Assembly (NCBI GenBank): GCA_002279935.1
Contig: NCCZ01000002.1
Span: forward strand, 248,001-312,000
Direction of reading: 5' to 3'
DNA length: 64,000 nt
DNA from: Hyphomicrobium sp. 12-62-95
GTDB lineage: Bacteria > Pseudomonadota > Alphaproteobacteria > Rhizobiales > Hyphomicrobiaceae
The number at the start of each line of letters is the position of its first letter. Within the stretch, counting starts at the first letter, position 1. Under the pieces are notes generated by a model, which saw only the letters and a program-made list of their open reading frames with translations, was not told where the DNA came from and did not search any database. Below are positions 9,675 to 17,624 of the stretch, one piece after another. The translations under genes and the position numbers were made by a program.

Positions 9675-9765
9675 GCATAAGAGAATTTCCCAGTTCGCCA
9701 AAATTCGACCATGGATGTGGGGTTCAGTGACGATGGGCGGGCGCCCTTAGTCTTGCGTTGGTTCC

Positions 9766-10170
9766 ATGCTGAAAATCGCGACCTCCAGCGTCATGCGCGG
9801 CAACTTCGTTGCAGCCGGACGTGTGGAACTCGACACGTGGTTTGAGGGCGACATACTGTGTTCGCGCCTCGACATCGGCCGTGACGGATATGTGCTCGGA
9901 AATATCACAACGCGCGAACTCTACGTTCAGGGTCAGATCGTCGGCACGGTGCATGCCGGTGTCGTGCATCTGATGGACGGATCGTTCGTGGAGGGCGACG
10001 TGCATCATCATGTGCTGTCGCTGCATTCGAACGCGTCTCTCATGGGGAACGCGTTGCGGACGACGAAGATGCCGTTTCCGCAGGAGTTGCTGGCGCTGGA
10101 AGCCCGCGCGGGCGGCGCGCCGGTGTCGCGGTTTCCCGTCTCCGTCGCGCGCGATCTCAGGGTTGTTTGA
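9766..10170 (+). CDS. Bactofilin-family protein (short)
   Basis: A 134-residue protein with the regularly spaced hydrophobic/Gly pattern of the bactofilin beta-helix (for example GNFVAAGRVELDTWFEGDILCSRLDIG, described here in parts: GNFVAAGRVEL, FEGDI, LDIGRDGYVLGNI, GQIVGTVHAG, GSFVEGDVHHHV). Bactofilins polymerise without nucleotide into cytoskeletal filaments or sheets and often position cell-wall or stalk enzymes. The N-terminus is very short, and the C-terminal 35 residues are outside the helix. It lies downstream of mutL on the same strand and converges with rsmD, the two stop codons being adjacent. A second, longer bactofilin is at 62332-62949. Confidence 0.82.
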   Translation: MLKIATSSVMRGNFVAAGRVELDTWFEGDILCSRLDIGRDGYVLGNITTRELYVQGQIVGTVHAGVVHLMDGSFVEGDVHHHVLSLHSNASLMGNALRTTKMPFPQELLALEARAGGAPVSRFPVSVARDLRVV

Positions 10171-10734
10171 TTAGTCGGGCTGGTAGCGCGCGAAGCCGAC
10201 TTGGGTTTCGCCCCAGGTGCGCCGATCGATTTCAGTGAAGCCATCGGGCCAGGGCAGATCGCTCGCGGCGCGCTCTTCCCAGACAACGATGGCGCCGGGG
10301 TTCAGCCATTTTCCATCACGCAGCGATAACAGCGCGCGTTCGCCGAGGCTTTTGCCGTAGGGCGGATCGAGGAAGGCGAGGCTGAAGGGCTGCATGGGGG
10401 CTGCGGGGCCGAGGTCGGTGGCATCGCGGCGGAAGAGGCGCGTGTTGCCGGTGAGGCCGAAGGCTTCGACGTTCTGGCGGATGAGGCCGCGGCTTTCGGC
10501 ACCGTCTTCGACAAACAGGCAATAGGATGCGCCGCGCGAGACGGCCTCCAAGCCCAGCGCGCCGGTGCCGGCGAAAAGGTCGATGACGCGGATGGCGTCG
10601 ATCTCGAAGTCCTCGATGCCGTGCAGGAGAATGTTGAACACGCTTTCGCGGACGCGGTCGGACGTCGGCCGCAGGCCCTCGTGCTCCGGGCTCGTGATGG
10701 CACGGCCGCGGAACTTGCCGCCGACGATCCTCAC
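10171..10734 (-). CDS. rsmD: 16S rRNA (guanine(966)-N(2))-methyltransferase
   Basis: A 187-residue methyltransferase that modifies G966 of 16S rRNA. It shows MRIVGGKFRGR at the N-terminus, the RPTSDRVRESVFN segment, the SAM-binding motif VIDLFAGTGALGLEA, and the catalytic DPPY tetrad (FLDPPYGKS). Length is normal. Its start overlaps the 3' end of the upstream pseudouridine synthase gene on the same strand by four bases (ATGA-type overlap), so the two are translationally coupled and form an RNA-modification pair common in Rhizobiales. Confidence 0.95.
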   Translation of the reverse strand: MRIVGGKFRGRAITSPEHEGLRPTSDRVRESVFNILLHGIEDFEIDAIRVIDLFAGTGALGLEAVSRGASYCLFVEDGAESRGLIRQNVEAFGLTGNTRLFRRDATDLGPAAPMQPFSLAFLDPPYGKSLGERALLSLRDGKWLNPGAIVVWEERAASDLPWPDGFTEIDRRTWGETQVGFARYQPD

Positions 10735-11879
10735 GTGTCGTCCTCGTCCGTTCGGGTTTTCTGCTTGCCCCGCGTGTGGCGTTCCTTGCGTTGCTCGGGC
10801 GTTTCGGTGAGGCCGAATTCGCCGGCGACTTTCGGGCCCAACTGTTCGGCCAAGTGCTTGCGGCGGACCGGTTCGACGGCGCCGGGGACGAGGTCTGCCA
10901 GTTCGAACGGGCCAAAGGAGATGCGGATCAGACGCGAGACCTCGAGGCCCAGTTCGGCCATCACTTTGCGGACTTCGCGGTTCTTGCCTTCGCGGATGCC
11001 GACGGTGAGCCAGATGTTGGCGCCTTGCACGGTGTCGATCGTGGCGTCGATGCCGCTATAGCGGATCCCTTCGATTTCGATGCCGTCTTTCAGCTTGTCG
11101 AGATCGGCTTGGGTCACGCGGCCTCGCGCCCGGACGCGGTATCGGCGCAGCCAACCGGTGGCGGGCAATTCGAGGTGGCGGGCGAGTGCGCCGTCGTTGG
11201 TGAGGAGGAGGAGGCCTTCGGTGTTGTAATCGAGGCGGCCAATGGAGATGACGCGGGGCATCTCAGGCGGCAGCTTATCGAAAACGGTCGGGCGGCCTTC
11301 GGGGTCGTTGTTCGTCGTGACCACGCCTTTGATCTTATGATAGCGCCAGAGTTGGACGGGTTCGGCGGCGGGCAGCGGGCGGCCATCGACGACGACTTTG
11401 TCGCCGGGGCCGACTTCGCAGGCGGGCGTGGTCAGGATCTTGCCGTTGACGGCGACGCGGCCGTCTTCGATCCAGCGTTCGGCTTCGCGGCGCGAACACA
11501 GGCCGGCGCGGGCCATGGCTTTGGCGATGCGCATGGGCTCGGTGAGGGCGGCTGGCGGCGGGGCCTTTGACACACCACCACCCGGGCGGGCGCCGGAGGG
11601 GAGCGAGCCGGCGGGGCGGTCTTTGCTGAAGCGTGGACCGGAAAAGCGCGGTTTGCCCGGCTTGCCGCCTTCGGGGCGTCTTTCGCTGCGATCGCGCGCC
11701 GGTGCGCCAGAGCGGGCGTCCTGCCGGCTGTCGGGGCGGGTGGGACCGCGCGGAGCGGGGCTGTCGGTGCTACGTCCCTCACCACGTCCCTCTGGGCGGC
11801 CGGTCGGGCGGCTCTCTCGGTCAGCTGGGCCTTTACCGCCGCCGCGGGGCGGGCGTTGACCGGAAAATGGTTTGCGCAT
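10731..11879 (-). CDS. RluB/RsuA-type pseudouridine synthase with long disordered N-terminus
   Basis: A 382-residue protein. Residues 1-115 form an Arg/Gly/Pro-rich disordered tail. This is followed by an S4 RNA-binding domain (MARAGLCSRREAERWIEDGRV) and an RsuA/RluB/E/F catalytic domain whose aspartate lies in IGRLDYNTEGLLLLTNDG. It isomerises uridine in rRNA, most likely in 23S rRNA helix 89 as for RluB. The frame is open to 12092, but ATG 11879 (MRKPFSGQRPPRGG) is the natural start and leaves a 52-base divergent gap to tadA. A basic tail of this kind is typical of alphaproteobacterial members. Confidence 0.9.
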   Translation of the reverse strand: MRKPFSGQRPPRGGGKGPADRESRPTGRPEGRGEGRSTDSPAPRGPTRPDSRQDARSGAPARDRSERRPEGGKPGKPRFSGPRFSKDRPAGSLPSGARPGGGVSKAPPPAALTEPMRIAKAMARAGLCSRREAERWIEDGRVAVNGKILTTPACEVGPGDKVVVDGRPLPAAEPVQLWRYHKIKGVVTTNNDPEGRPTVFDKLPPEMPRVISIGRLDYNTEGLLLLTNDGALARHLELPATGWLRRYRVRARGRVTQADLDKLKDGIEIEGIRYSGIDATIDTVQGANIWLTVGIREGKNREVRKVMAELGLEVSRLIRISFGPFELADLVPGAVEPVRRKHLAEQLGPKVAGEFGLTETPEQRKERHTRGKQKTRTDEDDT

Positions 11880-11931
11880 CAGATGCGGGCTCTTTGCAGC
11901 GGCGGGGGAACCGCCTGTTCGGGACGCCCTT

Positions 11932-12393
11932 ATGACACCGCCTGACAAGCCCGGCCACATGGAACTCGCCTTGGCCGAAGCGCGGCTCGCCGCAGGACGG
12001 GGCGAGGTGCCCGTGGGCGCGGTGATCGTGTCGCCGGAGGGCAGCGTGGTGGCGGTGGCGGGGAACCGGACTCGGGAGCTTTCCGATCCCACCGCTCATG
12101 CGGAGGTGCTGGCGATCCGCGAGGCGTGCCGGGCGCTCGGCAGCGAGCGTCTCATCGGCCACGATCTTTACGTAACGCTGGAGCCGTGCCCCATGTGCGC
12201 GGCGGCCATTTCGTTCGCGCGCATCCGGCGGCTCTACTATGGGGCCGGCGATCCGAAGGGCGGCGGCGTGGAACATGGGGCCCGCGTGTTCTCGCAGCCG
12301 ACATGCCACCACGCACCGGAGGTTTATCCGGGTCTTGGTGAGGATGAGGCCGGGGCGATCCTTAAGGGGTTTTTCGCCGAGCGGCGGAGCTAG
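11932..12393 (+). CDS. tadA: tRNA adenosine(34) deaminase
   Basis: A 153-residue zinc deaminase that converts A34 to inosine in tRNA-Arg(ACG). The zinc ligands and catalytic Glu are in TAHAEVLAI, and the second zinc motif is PCPMC. Length fits TadA. ATG 11932 (MTPPDKPGHMELALAEA) is the preferred start; an upstream frame opens at 11872 but would overlap the divergent pseudouridine synthase. The stop codon shares the palindrome CTAG (12390-12393) with the stop of the convergent patatin gene. Confidence 0.94.
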   Translation: MTPPDKPGHMELALAEARLAAGRGEVPVGAVIVSPEGSVVAVAGNRTRELSDPTAHAEVLAIREACRALGSERLIGHDLYVTLEPCPMCAAAISFARIRRLYYGAGDPKGGGVEHGARVFSQPTCHHAPEVYPGLGEDEAGAILKGFFAERRS

Positions 12394-13424
12394 ACGCTGG
12401 GCTTGCGCGTGCGCTTGAAGGATTTGAGGCGGCGCAGGAGGCGGGGCTTCTCCACGGGCACAACGGCGGTGGCGGTTTCTGAGCGCAGCGTGGGCAGCGC
12501 TGTGGGCCGGGTCATTTCAATGGGGAGTGTCTCGGCGCCCAAGATGCGGTCGAGTTTGATTTTGAGTTCTTCTTTTGCGGGGATGGCGGCGGCGAGAATG
12601 TCATCGACTTTCCAGATGTCGAGCAACTGGAAATGGCTGGTGCCAGCCTGGATGAGGATGTCGGGCTGTTCGGTTTTCAGTTTCTCGCGAATGATCGTGC
12701 GCTCGAAGATGAAAGAGGCGGCGAAGAGGCTTTCGGTGGCCGTGGGATGCGCGCGGTCGGGCGCGGGGACGGGCACGCCGGACACGTCAATGGCGATTGT
12801 AAAATCGGTGCCCTCGCGGACGAGGTCGTAGGGCAGCGGGTTGACGAGGCCGCCGTCGACGTAGGCTTTGCCATCGATGACGATGGGTTCGAAGATGGCG
12901 GGTAGCGCCATGCTGGCGGCGACGGCCTGGCGCAGCGAACCGGTTTCAAAGATGTGCGCATCGAGAGCGTAGAAGTCGGTGGCGACGATTTTCATCGGAA
13001 TGTCGAGTTGCGCGAAATCGCGTGCGACGCGGGCCGGGTAGATGAGATCGAGCAGCGCTTCGGGCGAGAGCACCGCGTTCAATGGTGAAAAGAAGCGTGA
13101 GACGCGCGGCAGCGTGCGGGCGCGGGCGGCGAAGAGGTCGCGGGCGAGCTCAAAGCGGGCGGACAGCACTTCCTGCATCTGGGCGCGGATCTCGCGCGCG
13201 GACATGCCGGATGCATAAGCCGCGCCGATGACGGCACCGATGGACGTTCCGGCGATGACTTTCGGCCGGAGTCCCAGCTCGTCGAAGGCTTCGAGCATGA
13301 CGACGTGGGCCAGACCGCGCGCGCCACCGCCGCCAAGCGCGAGGCCGATAGAGGGCCGCTCAATTGTTGGCTTGTTTGCCGGCGTGGATGATGTCAGGGC
13401 GTGGTCGGACATTGATGAGGGCAT
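12390..13424 (-). CDS. Patatin-like phospholipase family protein
   Basis: A protein of about 344 residues with the full patatin catalytic set: the oxyanion-hole glycine run GLALGGGGARGLAHV, the nucleophile elbow GTSIG, and the Asp of the Ser-Asp dyad in VDGGLVNPLP. It probably hydrolyses lipid acyl esters, like the bacterial RssA/YchK group, and lacks a signal peptide. The C-terminal 60 residues are basic and not conserved. Candidate ATGs are at 13424 and 13412, neither with a clear ribosome binding site; an upstream frame to 13481 is less likely. Confidence 0.88.
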   Translation of the reverse strand: MPSSMSDHALTSSTPANKPTIERPSIGLALGGGGARGLAHVVMLEAFDELGLRPKVIAGTSIGAVIGAAYASGMSAREIRAQMQEVLSARFELARDLFAARARTLPRVSRFFSPLNAVLSPEALLDLIYPARVARDFAQLDIPMKIVATDFYALDAHIFETGSLRQAVAASMALPAIFEPIVIDGKAYVDGGLVNPLPYDLVREGTDFTIAIDVSGVPVPAPDRAHPTATESLFAASFIFERTIIREKLKTEQPDILIQAGTSHFQLLDIWKVDDILAAAIPAKEELKIKLDRILGAETLPIEMTRPTALPTLRSETATAVVPVEKPRLLRRLKSFKRTRKPSV

Positions 13425-13623
13425 TCGCTGACGGGTGCTGTGGCCTAGAACATCAGCACAAGTTTGGAATGCCGGCCACATAGAATGCGTCGTGACCCCA
13501 AGTGGTTCTACTGACGCGCTTCCTTTGCCGGATGTTAGCCTTTCCAGGTTCTAAATCGAACGCTCTGGCCGTTTATTCGGCCGGGTTCGTCCGCAGTGTT
13601 GCGTATCAAAAGGACGTTTGGTT

Positions 13624-14265
13624 GTGGGACTTCATGGCTCGCGCGCGCTTGGCGCAATCGTTCCTGTTTGCTGGATGTTTTCGGCGACGCCAGTCTTGGC
13701 AGACACAGCACCCATCTGGAATGGCGCCTATGCGGGTGTCCATGGCGGCGTGACGTGGGCGGAACTGGATCCCGACTGGGACAAAGCAGGTTTCGGAGAT
13801 TTCGGGGATGTCATCACGCGCGACGGCATCTGGGGCCTTCATGCGGGATACAATATCGGTAAGGGGCGCTTCATCATCGGCGTTGAAGCCGATGTCAATT
13901 TTGGGGGGTTTGCGTTCGAGGCTTCGACTTTCGGTATCGACGGTTCGTATGAATCCAACTGGAGCGGCAGTGTGCGTGCCCGCTTCGGCATGACCGCCGG
14001 ACCGGTTCTGTTTTACGGTACTGTTGGATATGCCCATTCAGACACGGATTTCAGCGCTACTGTCCTAGGCAACAACTTTAGATTTTCTGAAACACTGAAC
14101 GGCGTCGTGTACGGCGCGGGCGTTGAAGGTTTCATATTGCCTAACGCGTCTCTGCGCGTGGAGGCCCTGCGCTACGAATATTCATTTGACCAGGAAATTC
14201 TGCGCGAGTTCATCGACCCAAGCGAAACGGTTCTTCGGGCCGGTGTCACCTATCATTTCAACTGA
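13624..14265 (+). CDS. Outer-membrane beta-barrel protein (Omp25/31-like)
   Basis: A protein of about 213 residues with an N-terminal hydrophobic signal ending in TPVLA, then alternating amphipathic strands starting at WNGAYAGVHGGVTW and ending with a C-terminal strand VLRAGVTYHFN, whose last aromatic residues fit BAM recognition. This is the pattern of the eight-stranded Omp25/Omp31-type porin-like proteins of Rhizobiales. GTG 13624 is chosen because AGGA at 13611-13614 is correctly placed; TTG 13618 would be too close. It is a single-gene unit ending at a bidirectional terminator. Confidence 0.82.
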   Translation: MGLHGSRALGAIVPVCWMFSATPVLADTAPIWNGAYAGVHGGVTWAELDPDWDKAGFGDFGDVITRDGIWGLHAGYNIGKGRFIIGVEADVNFGGFAFEASTFGIDGSYESNWSGSVRARFGMTAGPVLFYGTVGYAHSDTDFSATVLGNNFRFSETLNGVVYGAGVEGFILPNASLRVEALRYEYSFDQEILREFIDPSETVLRAGVTYHFN

Positions 14266-14299
14266 TGGCGTCATGGGCGGCCCCATTGTCGTGAATTAG

Positions 14300-14328
14300 A
14301 AAAGGCCGGGTCCTGGACCCGGCCTTTC
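14300..14328. terminator. Bidirectional rho-independent terminator
   Basis: AAAGGCCGGGTCC (14301-14313) and GGACCCGGCCTTT (14315-14327) form a 13-bp perfect inverted repeat with A-rich and T-rich edges on both strands. It lies between the convergent stops of the beta-barrel gene (14265) and hprA (14354), so it can serve both. Confidence 0.88.
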
Positions 14329-14353
14329 GCGTTTGTTCACCTTTGCGGCCGGC

Positions 14354-15322
14354 TCACGCCAGCTTGAAGGGCATGTCCTTGCCGGCGAAGAAGGCGTCGA
14401 TGTTGTCGAGGGCCTCAAAGCCCATCTGGTTGCGCGCTTCGATGGCGGCCGAGCCCAGGTGCGGGAACAGGAACGTGTTGGGCAGGTCGTAGTAGCCTTC
14501 GTTGATCTTGGGTTCGCCAGCGAACACGTCGAGGCCCGCATATGCGAGGCGGCCGGACTTCAGGGCCGCGATCATGTCTTCGTCGTTGACGAGGTCGCCA
14601 CGGGCCGTGTTCACGACAATGGCGCCGTGCGGCAGTTTCTCGATCGTGGCCTTGTTGAAGAAGCCGCGCGTCTCGGGCGTCGAGGGTGCGTTGATGGAGA
14701 AGAACTGCGAGACTGCCAGCAAGCTGTCGAGGCTGTCGTGATACGTGGCGTTGTACTTGGCTTCGACTTCCGGCTTGGCGCGGTAGATGTCGTAGTAGTG
14801 GACGTTCATGTCGAAGCCGCGGGCGCGCTGTGCGAGCGCTTGGCCGATTTTGCCGAAGCCGTAGATGCCCAGCGTCTTGTTATCGAGGCGCTGACCAACG
14901 AGCTGGAGCGGCTGCCAACCCGGCCACCGGCGCTGGCGGATCATGGCTTCGCCTTCACCGGCGCGGCGGGCGGCGCCGAGGAGGAGGAGCATGGCGATTT
15001 CAGCGGTGGCGACGGTCACACCGTGGGGGGCGTTGCCGACCTTGATGCCGCGCGCCTTACAGGCGTCGAGATCGATGTGGTCGAAGCCGATGGAGAAGGT
15101 CGAGATGCACTTGATGTTCTCGGGGATGCGCGCGATGACGTCGGCGCGGCATTTTTCGTTCAACGTCAACAAGATAGCATCGACCGACTTGGCCGTTTCA
15201 AGCATTTCGTCGATGGTGATCTTGGGGTCGTCGCCGTGCGCGATGACGTCGTAGGTTTCCCGGGCGCGGGCCATGGCGGCTTCCGGCAGAGGCCAGGTGA
15301 TGAGAATTTTCTTCTTCGACAT
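14354..15322 (-). CDS. hprA: NADH-dependent hydroxypyruvate reductase / D-glycerate dehydrogenase
   Basis: A 322-residue D-2-hydroxyacid dehydrogenase that reduces hydroxypyruvate to D-glycerate. In methylotrophs this is a step of the serine cycle for C1 assimilation. The nucleotide loop is GIYGFGKIG (152-160) with the NAD-selecting acid at D178, and the catalytic triad is R241 (NTARGD), E270 (FAGEP) and H288 (FPHLGS). From memory the sequence is very close over its whole length to the Hyphomicrobium methylovorum enzyme of known structure (ILITWPLPEAAMARARE and EGYYDLPNTFLFPH are shared). The ATG at 15322 has AGGA about 10 bases upstream. No other serine-cycle gene is in the window. Confidence 0.93.
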   Translation of the reverse strand: MSKKKILITWPLPEAAMARARETYDVIAHGDDPKITIDEMLETAKSVDAILLTLNEKCRADVIARIPENIKCISTFSIGFDHIDLDACKARGIKVGNAPHGVTVATAEIAMLLLLGAARRAGEGEAMIRQRRWPGWQPLQLVGQRLDNKTLGIYGFGKIGQALAQRARGFDMNVHYYDIYRAKPEVEAKYNATYHDSLDSLLAVSQFFSINAPSTPETRGFFNKATIEKLPHGAIVVNTARGDLVNDEDMIAALKSGRLAYAGLDVFAGEPKINEGYYDLPNTFLFPHLGSAAIEARNQMGFEALDNIDAFFAGKDMPFKLA

Positions 15323-15639
15323 TGGTTGCGTATCCTACCCGGGGTTCGACTTTCGTTGAGGATCGCCCCTATTGCCGCAAGGGCGGGCGGCTGACAAGGG
15401 CTGTGGCAGCGCGGCATTGAGCGTTTAAGCGCCGTTGCGGCGCGGCTCTCATTTTTTGCGATGCGTTGCATCGCGGACCTCGTCCTTTGCGCCGCGATGC
15501 GTCGCGGCACGGTGACTTACGCTTTCTTCACCGTGATCGGGCACACTCTCGCGGAGTGTTGCAGCTGCGCCTGATACCCTGCGCGAGACGCGGGGCGGCC
15601 AGCCACAGGCTTTATGATCACGGTGCAAGGGAGCCCGCC
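15323..15639. other. 317-base gene-free stretch between hprA and a small membrane-protein gene
   Basis: It contains the promoter side of hprA and several short GC-rich inverted repeats: GCGATGC-GTT-GCATCGC near 15459-15475, and CACGGTGA / TCACCGTG at 15508-15515 and 15528-15535. No T run follows the repeats on either strand, so they are not convincing terminators. I see no RNA gene or ORF with coding character. Confidence 0.5.
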
Positions 15640-16020
15640 ATGCGAGCGGTCGTCATGGTACTGGCAGTGCTGGTTGGCGTCAAAATCTGGGCGCAAGACC
15701 GGCTTTACCGCGAAGCCGCCGGTGAAGCGCTGCTCGCCGCCTATAAGATCCATGCGGAAGCCGCCTGCGTGGCGCGCCCGCAGACGGATGCACGCGGCAT
15801 GCCGGTCGCGGTCGGATCGGTGAACTGGAAGCAATCGGAGACGGCGGAAGTGCTGCTCGGCAATCCGCGCCTCAGCGTGCCGATCTGGCAGCTTGAACAT
15901 CCGATGTGGGATGCGCGCTACAAGAACCCGATTGTGCGGCTGACGGTGGGCGATCGCTATTCGCGATTGGCGTGCGATTACGACGTGACGTCAGGCAAGG
16001 CGGAACTGCTGGTGCTCTGA
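15640..16020 (+). CDS. Conserved hypothetical protein with N-terminal membrane anchor
   Basis: A 126-residue protein that I do not recognise. Residues 1-18 (MRAVVMVLAVLVGVKIWA) form a signal or anchor. The rest is predicted to be soluble and periplasmic, with two cysteines (C42 and a second near C112) and a WKQSETAEVLLGNP segment. ATG 15640 is chosen because GGGAG lies about 6 bases upstream; the frame is open to 15466 but that part is not protein-like. It stands alone, converging with the methyltransferase gene. Function is unknown. Confidence 0.7.
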   Translation: MRAVVMVLAVLVGVKIWAQDRLYREAAGEALLAAYKIHAEAACVARPQTDARGMPVAVGSVNWKQSETAEVLLGNPRLSVPIWQLEHPMWDARYKNPIVRLTVGDRYSRLACDYDVTSGKAELLVL

Positions 16021-16054
16021 TGCTGCGTGGCTGTTCAGCCGGTCCGCACTCGAC

Positions 16055-16738
16055 TTAGCGGCGCGAGCCTTGGACGGCGATCTGGGTCATGAACAGATGG
16101 TCGATGCGGCCTGACGTCCAGCGCGACAGGCGTTCGACGCGGGGCGAGAACGGCGTGACCGGGCCGACGTGATCGATGCGGAAACCCGCATTTTCAAACA
16201 TCGCGCAGAAGGTTGCCGGCGTGAACCAGCGCAGGTGCGTGCGGTCAAAGACGCCCTGATCGGCCAGATCAAAACGGCCCTTGGCGAGTTCGCGCAGAAC
16301 GCGCCAATGGGCGATGTTGGGCGAGCTTGCCAGTACCATACCGCCGGGGCGAATGAAGCGCGACAAGCGGCGGAGCAGGACACCCGGTTCGACGAGGTGT
16401 TCGAGCACTTCGGAGAGAATGAGCGCGTCGAATTCAGCCGGCTGCCAATTGAAGTCCATGCGTTCGGCATCGCCGATCAAGACTTCGCTTAAGATTTCGC
16501 GCGCGGCGTTGCCATAGCTCTCCATGAGTTCGACGCCGGCGTAGTGACCGGCGCGGCCGCGGGCCATGGCGAGAGCGCCGGTGGCGCCGTTGCCGCAGCC
16601 GATTTCGAGAATGCGGGCAGACGGGTCGCGCGGAAGAAGGCGGACGAAGTCGGCGCGGGCATTGGTGAAGTAGCTGGTCGCCTTGCCTTCGTAGGCCGAT
16701 ACGAGGCGGGCAGCCGGCGACAGGATTTCAGTCGTCAC
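16055..16738 (-). CDS. Class I SAM-dependent methyltransferase
   Basis: A protein of about 227 residues with motif I ILEIGCGNGATGALA and the post-motif segment ALILSEVLEHLVEPGVLLRRL typical of the Methyltransf_23/UbiG-like fold, followed by GGMVLASSPNIAHW. It may methylate a sugar or another small molecule. It is divergent from, and next to, the exopolysaccharide operon starting at 17016, which makes glycan methylation plausible but unproven. GTG 16738 has GGAG at good spacing; ATGs at 16825 and nearby would add up to 29 residues. Confidence 0.8.
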   Translation of the reverse strand: MTTEILSPAARLVSAYEGKATSYFTNARADFVRLLPRDPSARILEIGCGNGATGALAMARGRAGHYAGVELMESYGNAAREILSEVLIGDAERMDFNWQPAEFDALILSEVLEHLVEPGVLLRRLSRFIRPGGMVLASSPNIAHWRVLRELAKGRFDLADQGVFDRTHLRWFTPATFCAMFENAGFRIDHVGPVTPFSPRVERLSRWTSGRIDHLFMTQIAVQGSRR

Positions 16739-16900
16739 GTTCAACTCCACACGACACCACATGCTCCCTGAGAATAGAGGGCACATCTCAACGAGCCGTT
16801 TATGAAATGGCCGGGACATGGCCATCGCTCAGAGTTGCGTGTGAATCTGGAAATTACTTACGAGGCGTAAACTTCGGATTTCGCCCGCTTTTTTCGCATT

Positions 16901-16938
16901 CTGTTAGGGCGTCTTTAAGACTAACAGCGCTCTGTTAG
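16901..16938. promoter_or_regulatory. Candidate operator: three CTGTTAG half-sites upstream of the polysaccharide operon
   Basis: CTAACAG-CGCT-CTGTTAG at 16921-16938 is an inverted repeat with 7-base perfect arms, and a third copy of the half-site CTGTTAG is at 16901-16907. They lie 78-115 bases before the chosen start of the OPX gene, in the divergent gap shared with the methyltransferase. This looks like a dimeric repressor or activator site. The regulator is not identifiable from the sequence. Confidence 0.5.
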
Positions 16939-17015
16939 ACGGTGCGGTGGCAAGGGCTGTTCGGGCCTCTTCCATCCGTTTGGTACGTTCCGCGTCGTTC
17001 AATTCGGTTTTGCGT

Positions 17016-17603
17016 ATGTCCGTGGTTCCAACGTTCAGATCTCTAGCGGCCGCACTCCTGGCGGCCTTGGCCGTTGGCGCGTGCGCCGACGAGATCGGAC
17101 CCGCACCCGCCAGCTTCGCGGCTGAGGCCGGTCCTTCGGCGCTCGGCGCCTCCTACCGTCTCGGCATCGGCGATAAACTCAAGATCACAGTTTTTGGCGA
17201 AGAGAGCCTATCGGGCGCGGCGGAAGTGAACGCATCTGGACAGGTGTCGCTACCGCTTGCAGGCGAAGTTCCTGCGCAGGGTAAGACGATCAGTCAATTC
17301 CGCGAGACGGTCGCGAACCGGCTGGCCGATGGCTACCTAAAGAATCCCAAAGTCACGATCGAAATCACAAACTACCGGCCGTTCTACATTCATGGCGAAG
17401 TGAAGAACGGCGGCGAGTTTGCTTACAAGACCGGTATCCGGCTGCGCGACGCGGTCGCGATGGCCGGCGGCTACACATACCGGGCCGAGCAATCGTATGC
17501 CGTTGTGACGCGGGAGGGCGCTGGCGACGTGCGCATTCCAGCGAACGGTTCCGTCATTCTCCTTCCGGGCGACAACGTCCGCATTCCAGAACGCTTCTTC
17601 TAG
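17016..17603 (+). CDS. Short polysaccharide export (OPX, Wza/ExoF-like) lipoprotein
   Basis: A 195-residue protein with a lipoprotein signal (hydrophobic run ending VGAC, lipidated cysteine C23), a polysaccharide-export domain (YRLGIGDKLKITVFGE near 46-61) and an SLBB domain (YIHGEVKNGGEFAYKTGIRL near 124-144). OPX proteins carry polymer through the periplasm in Wzx/Wzy systems. It is about half the length of E. coli Wza and ends without the amphipathic helix that forms Wza's outer-membrane alpha-barrel, so the neighbouring barrel protein (17625-18989) may supply the pore. ATG 17016 gives a clean signal; GTG 16947 is an alternative. First gene of the export operon. Confidence 0.87.
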   Translation: MSVVPTFRSLAAALLAALAVGACADEIGPAPASFAAEAGPSALGASYRLGIGDKLKITVFGEESLSGAAEVNASGQVSLPLAGEVPAQGKTISQFRETVANRLADGYLKNPKVTIEITNYRPFYIHGEVKNGGEFAYKTGIRLRDAVAMAGGYTYRAEQSYAVVTREGAGDVRIPANGSVILLPGDNVRIPERFF

Positions 17604-17624
17604 TACGCAAAGGTTCGACACCTC

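Noticed and set aside
14333..15394. 353-codon plus-strand frame opposite hprA
   Set aside because: It is a GC-driven antisense shadow of hprA; the minus-strand protein has all catalytic residues and the plus frame matches nothing.
15508..15535. Inverted repeat CACGGTGA / TCACCGTG as a terminator
   Set aside because: The loop is 12 bases and no T run follows on either strand.
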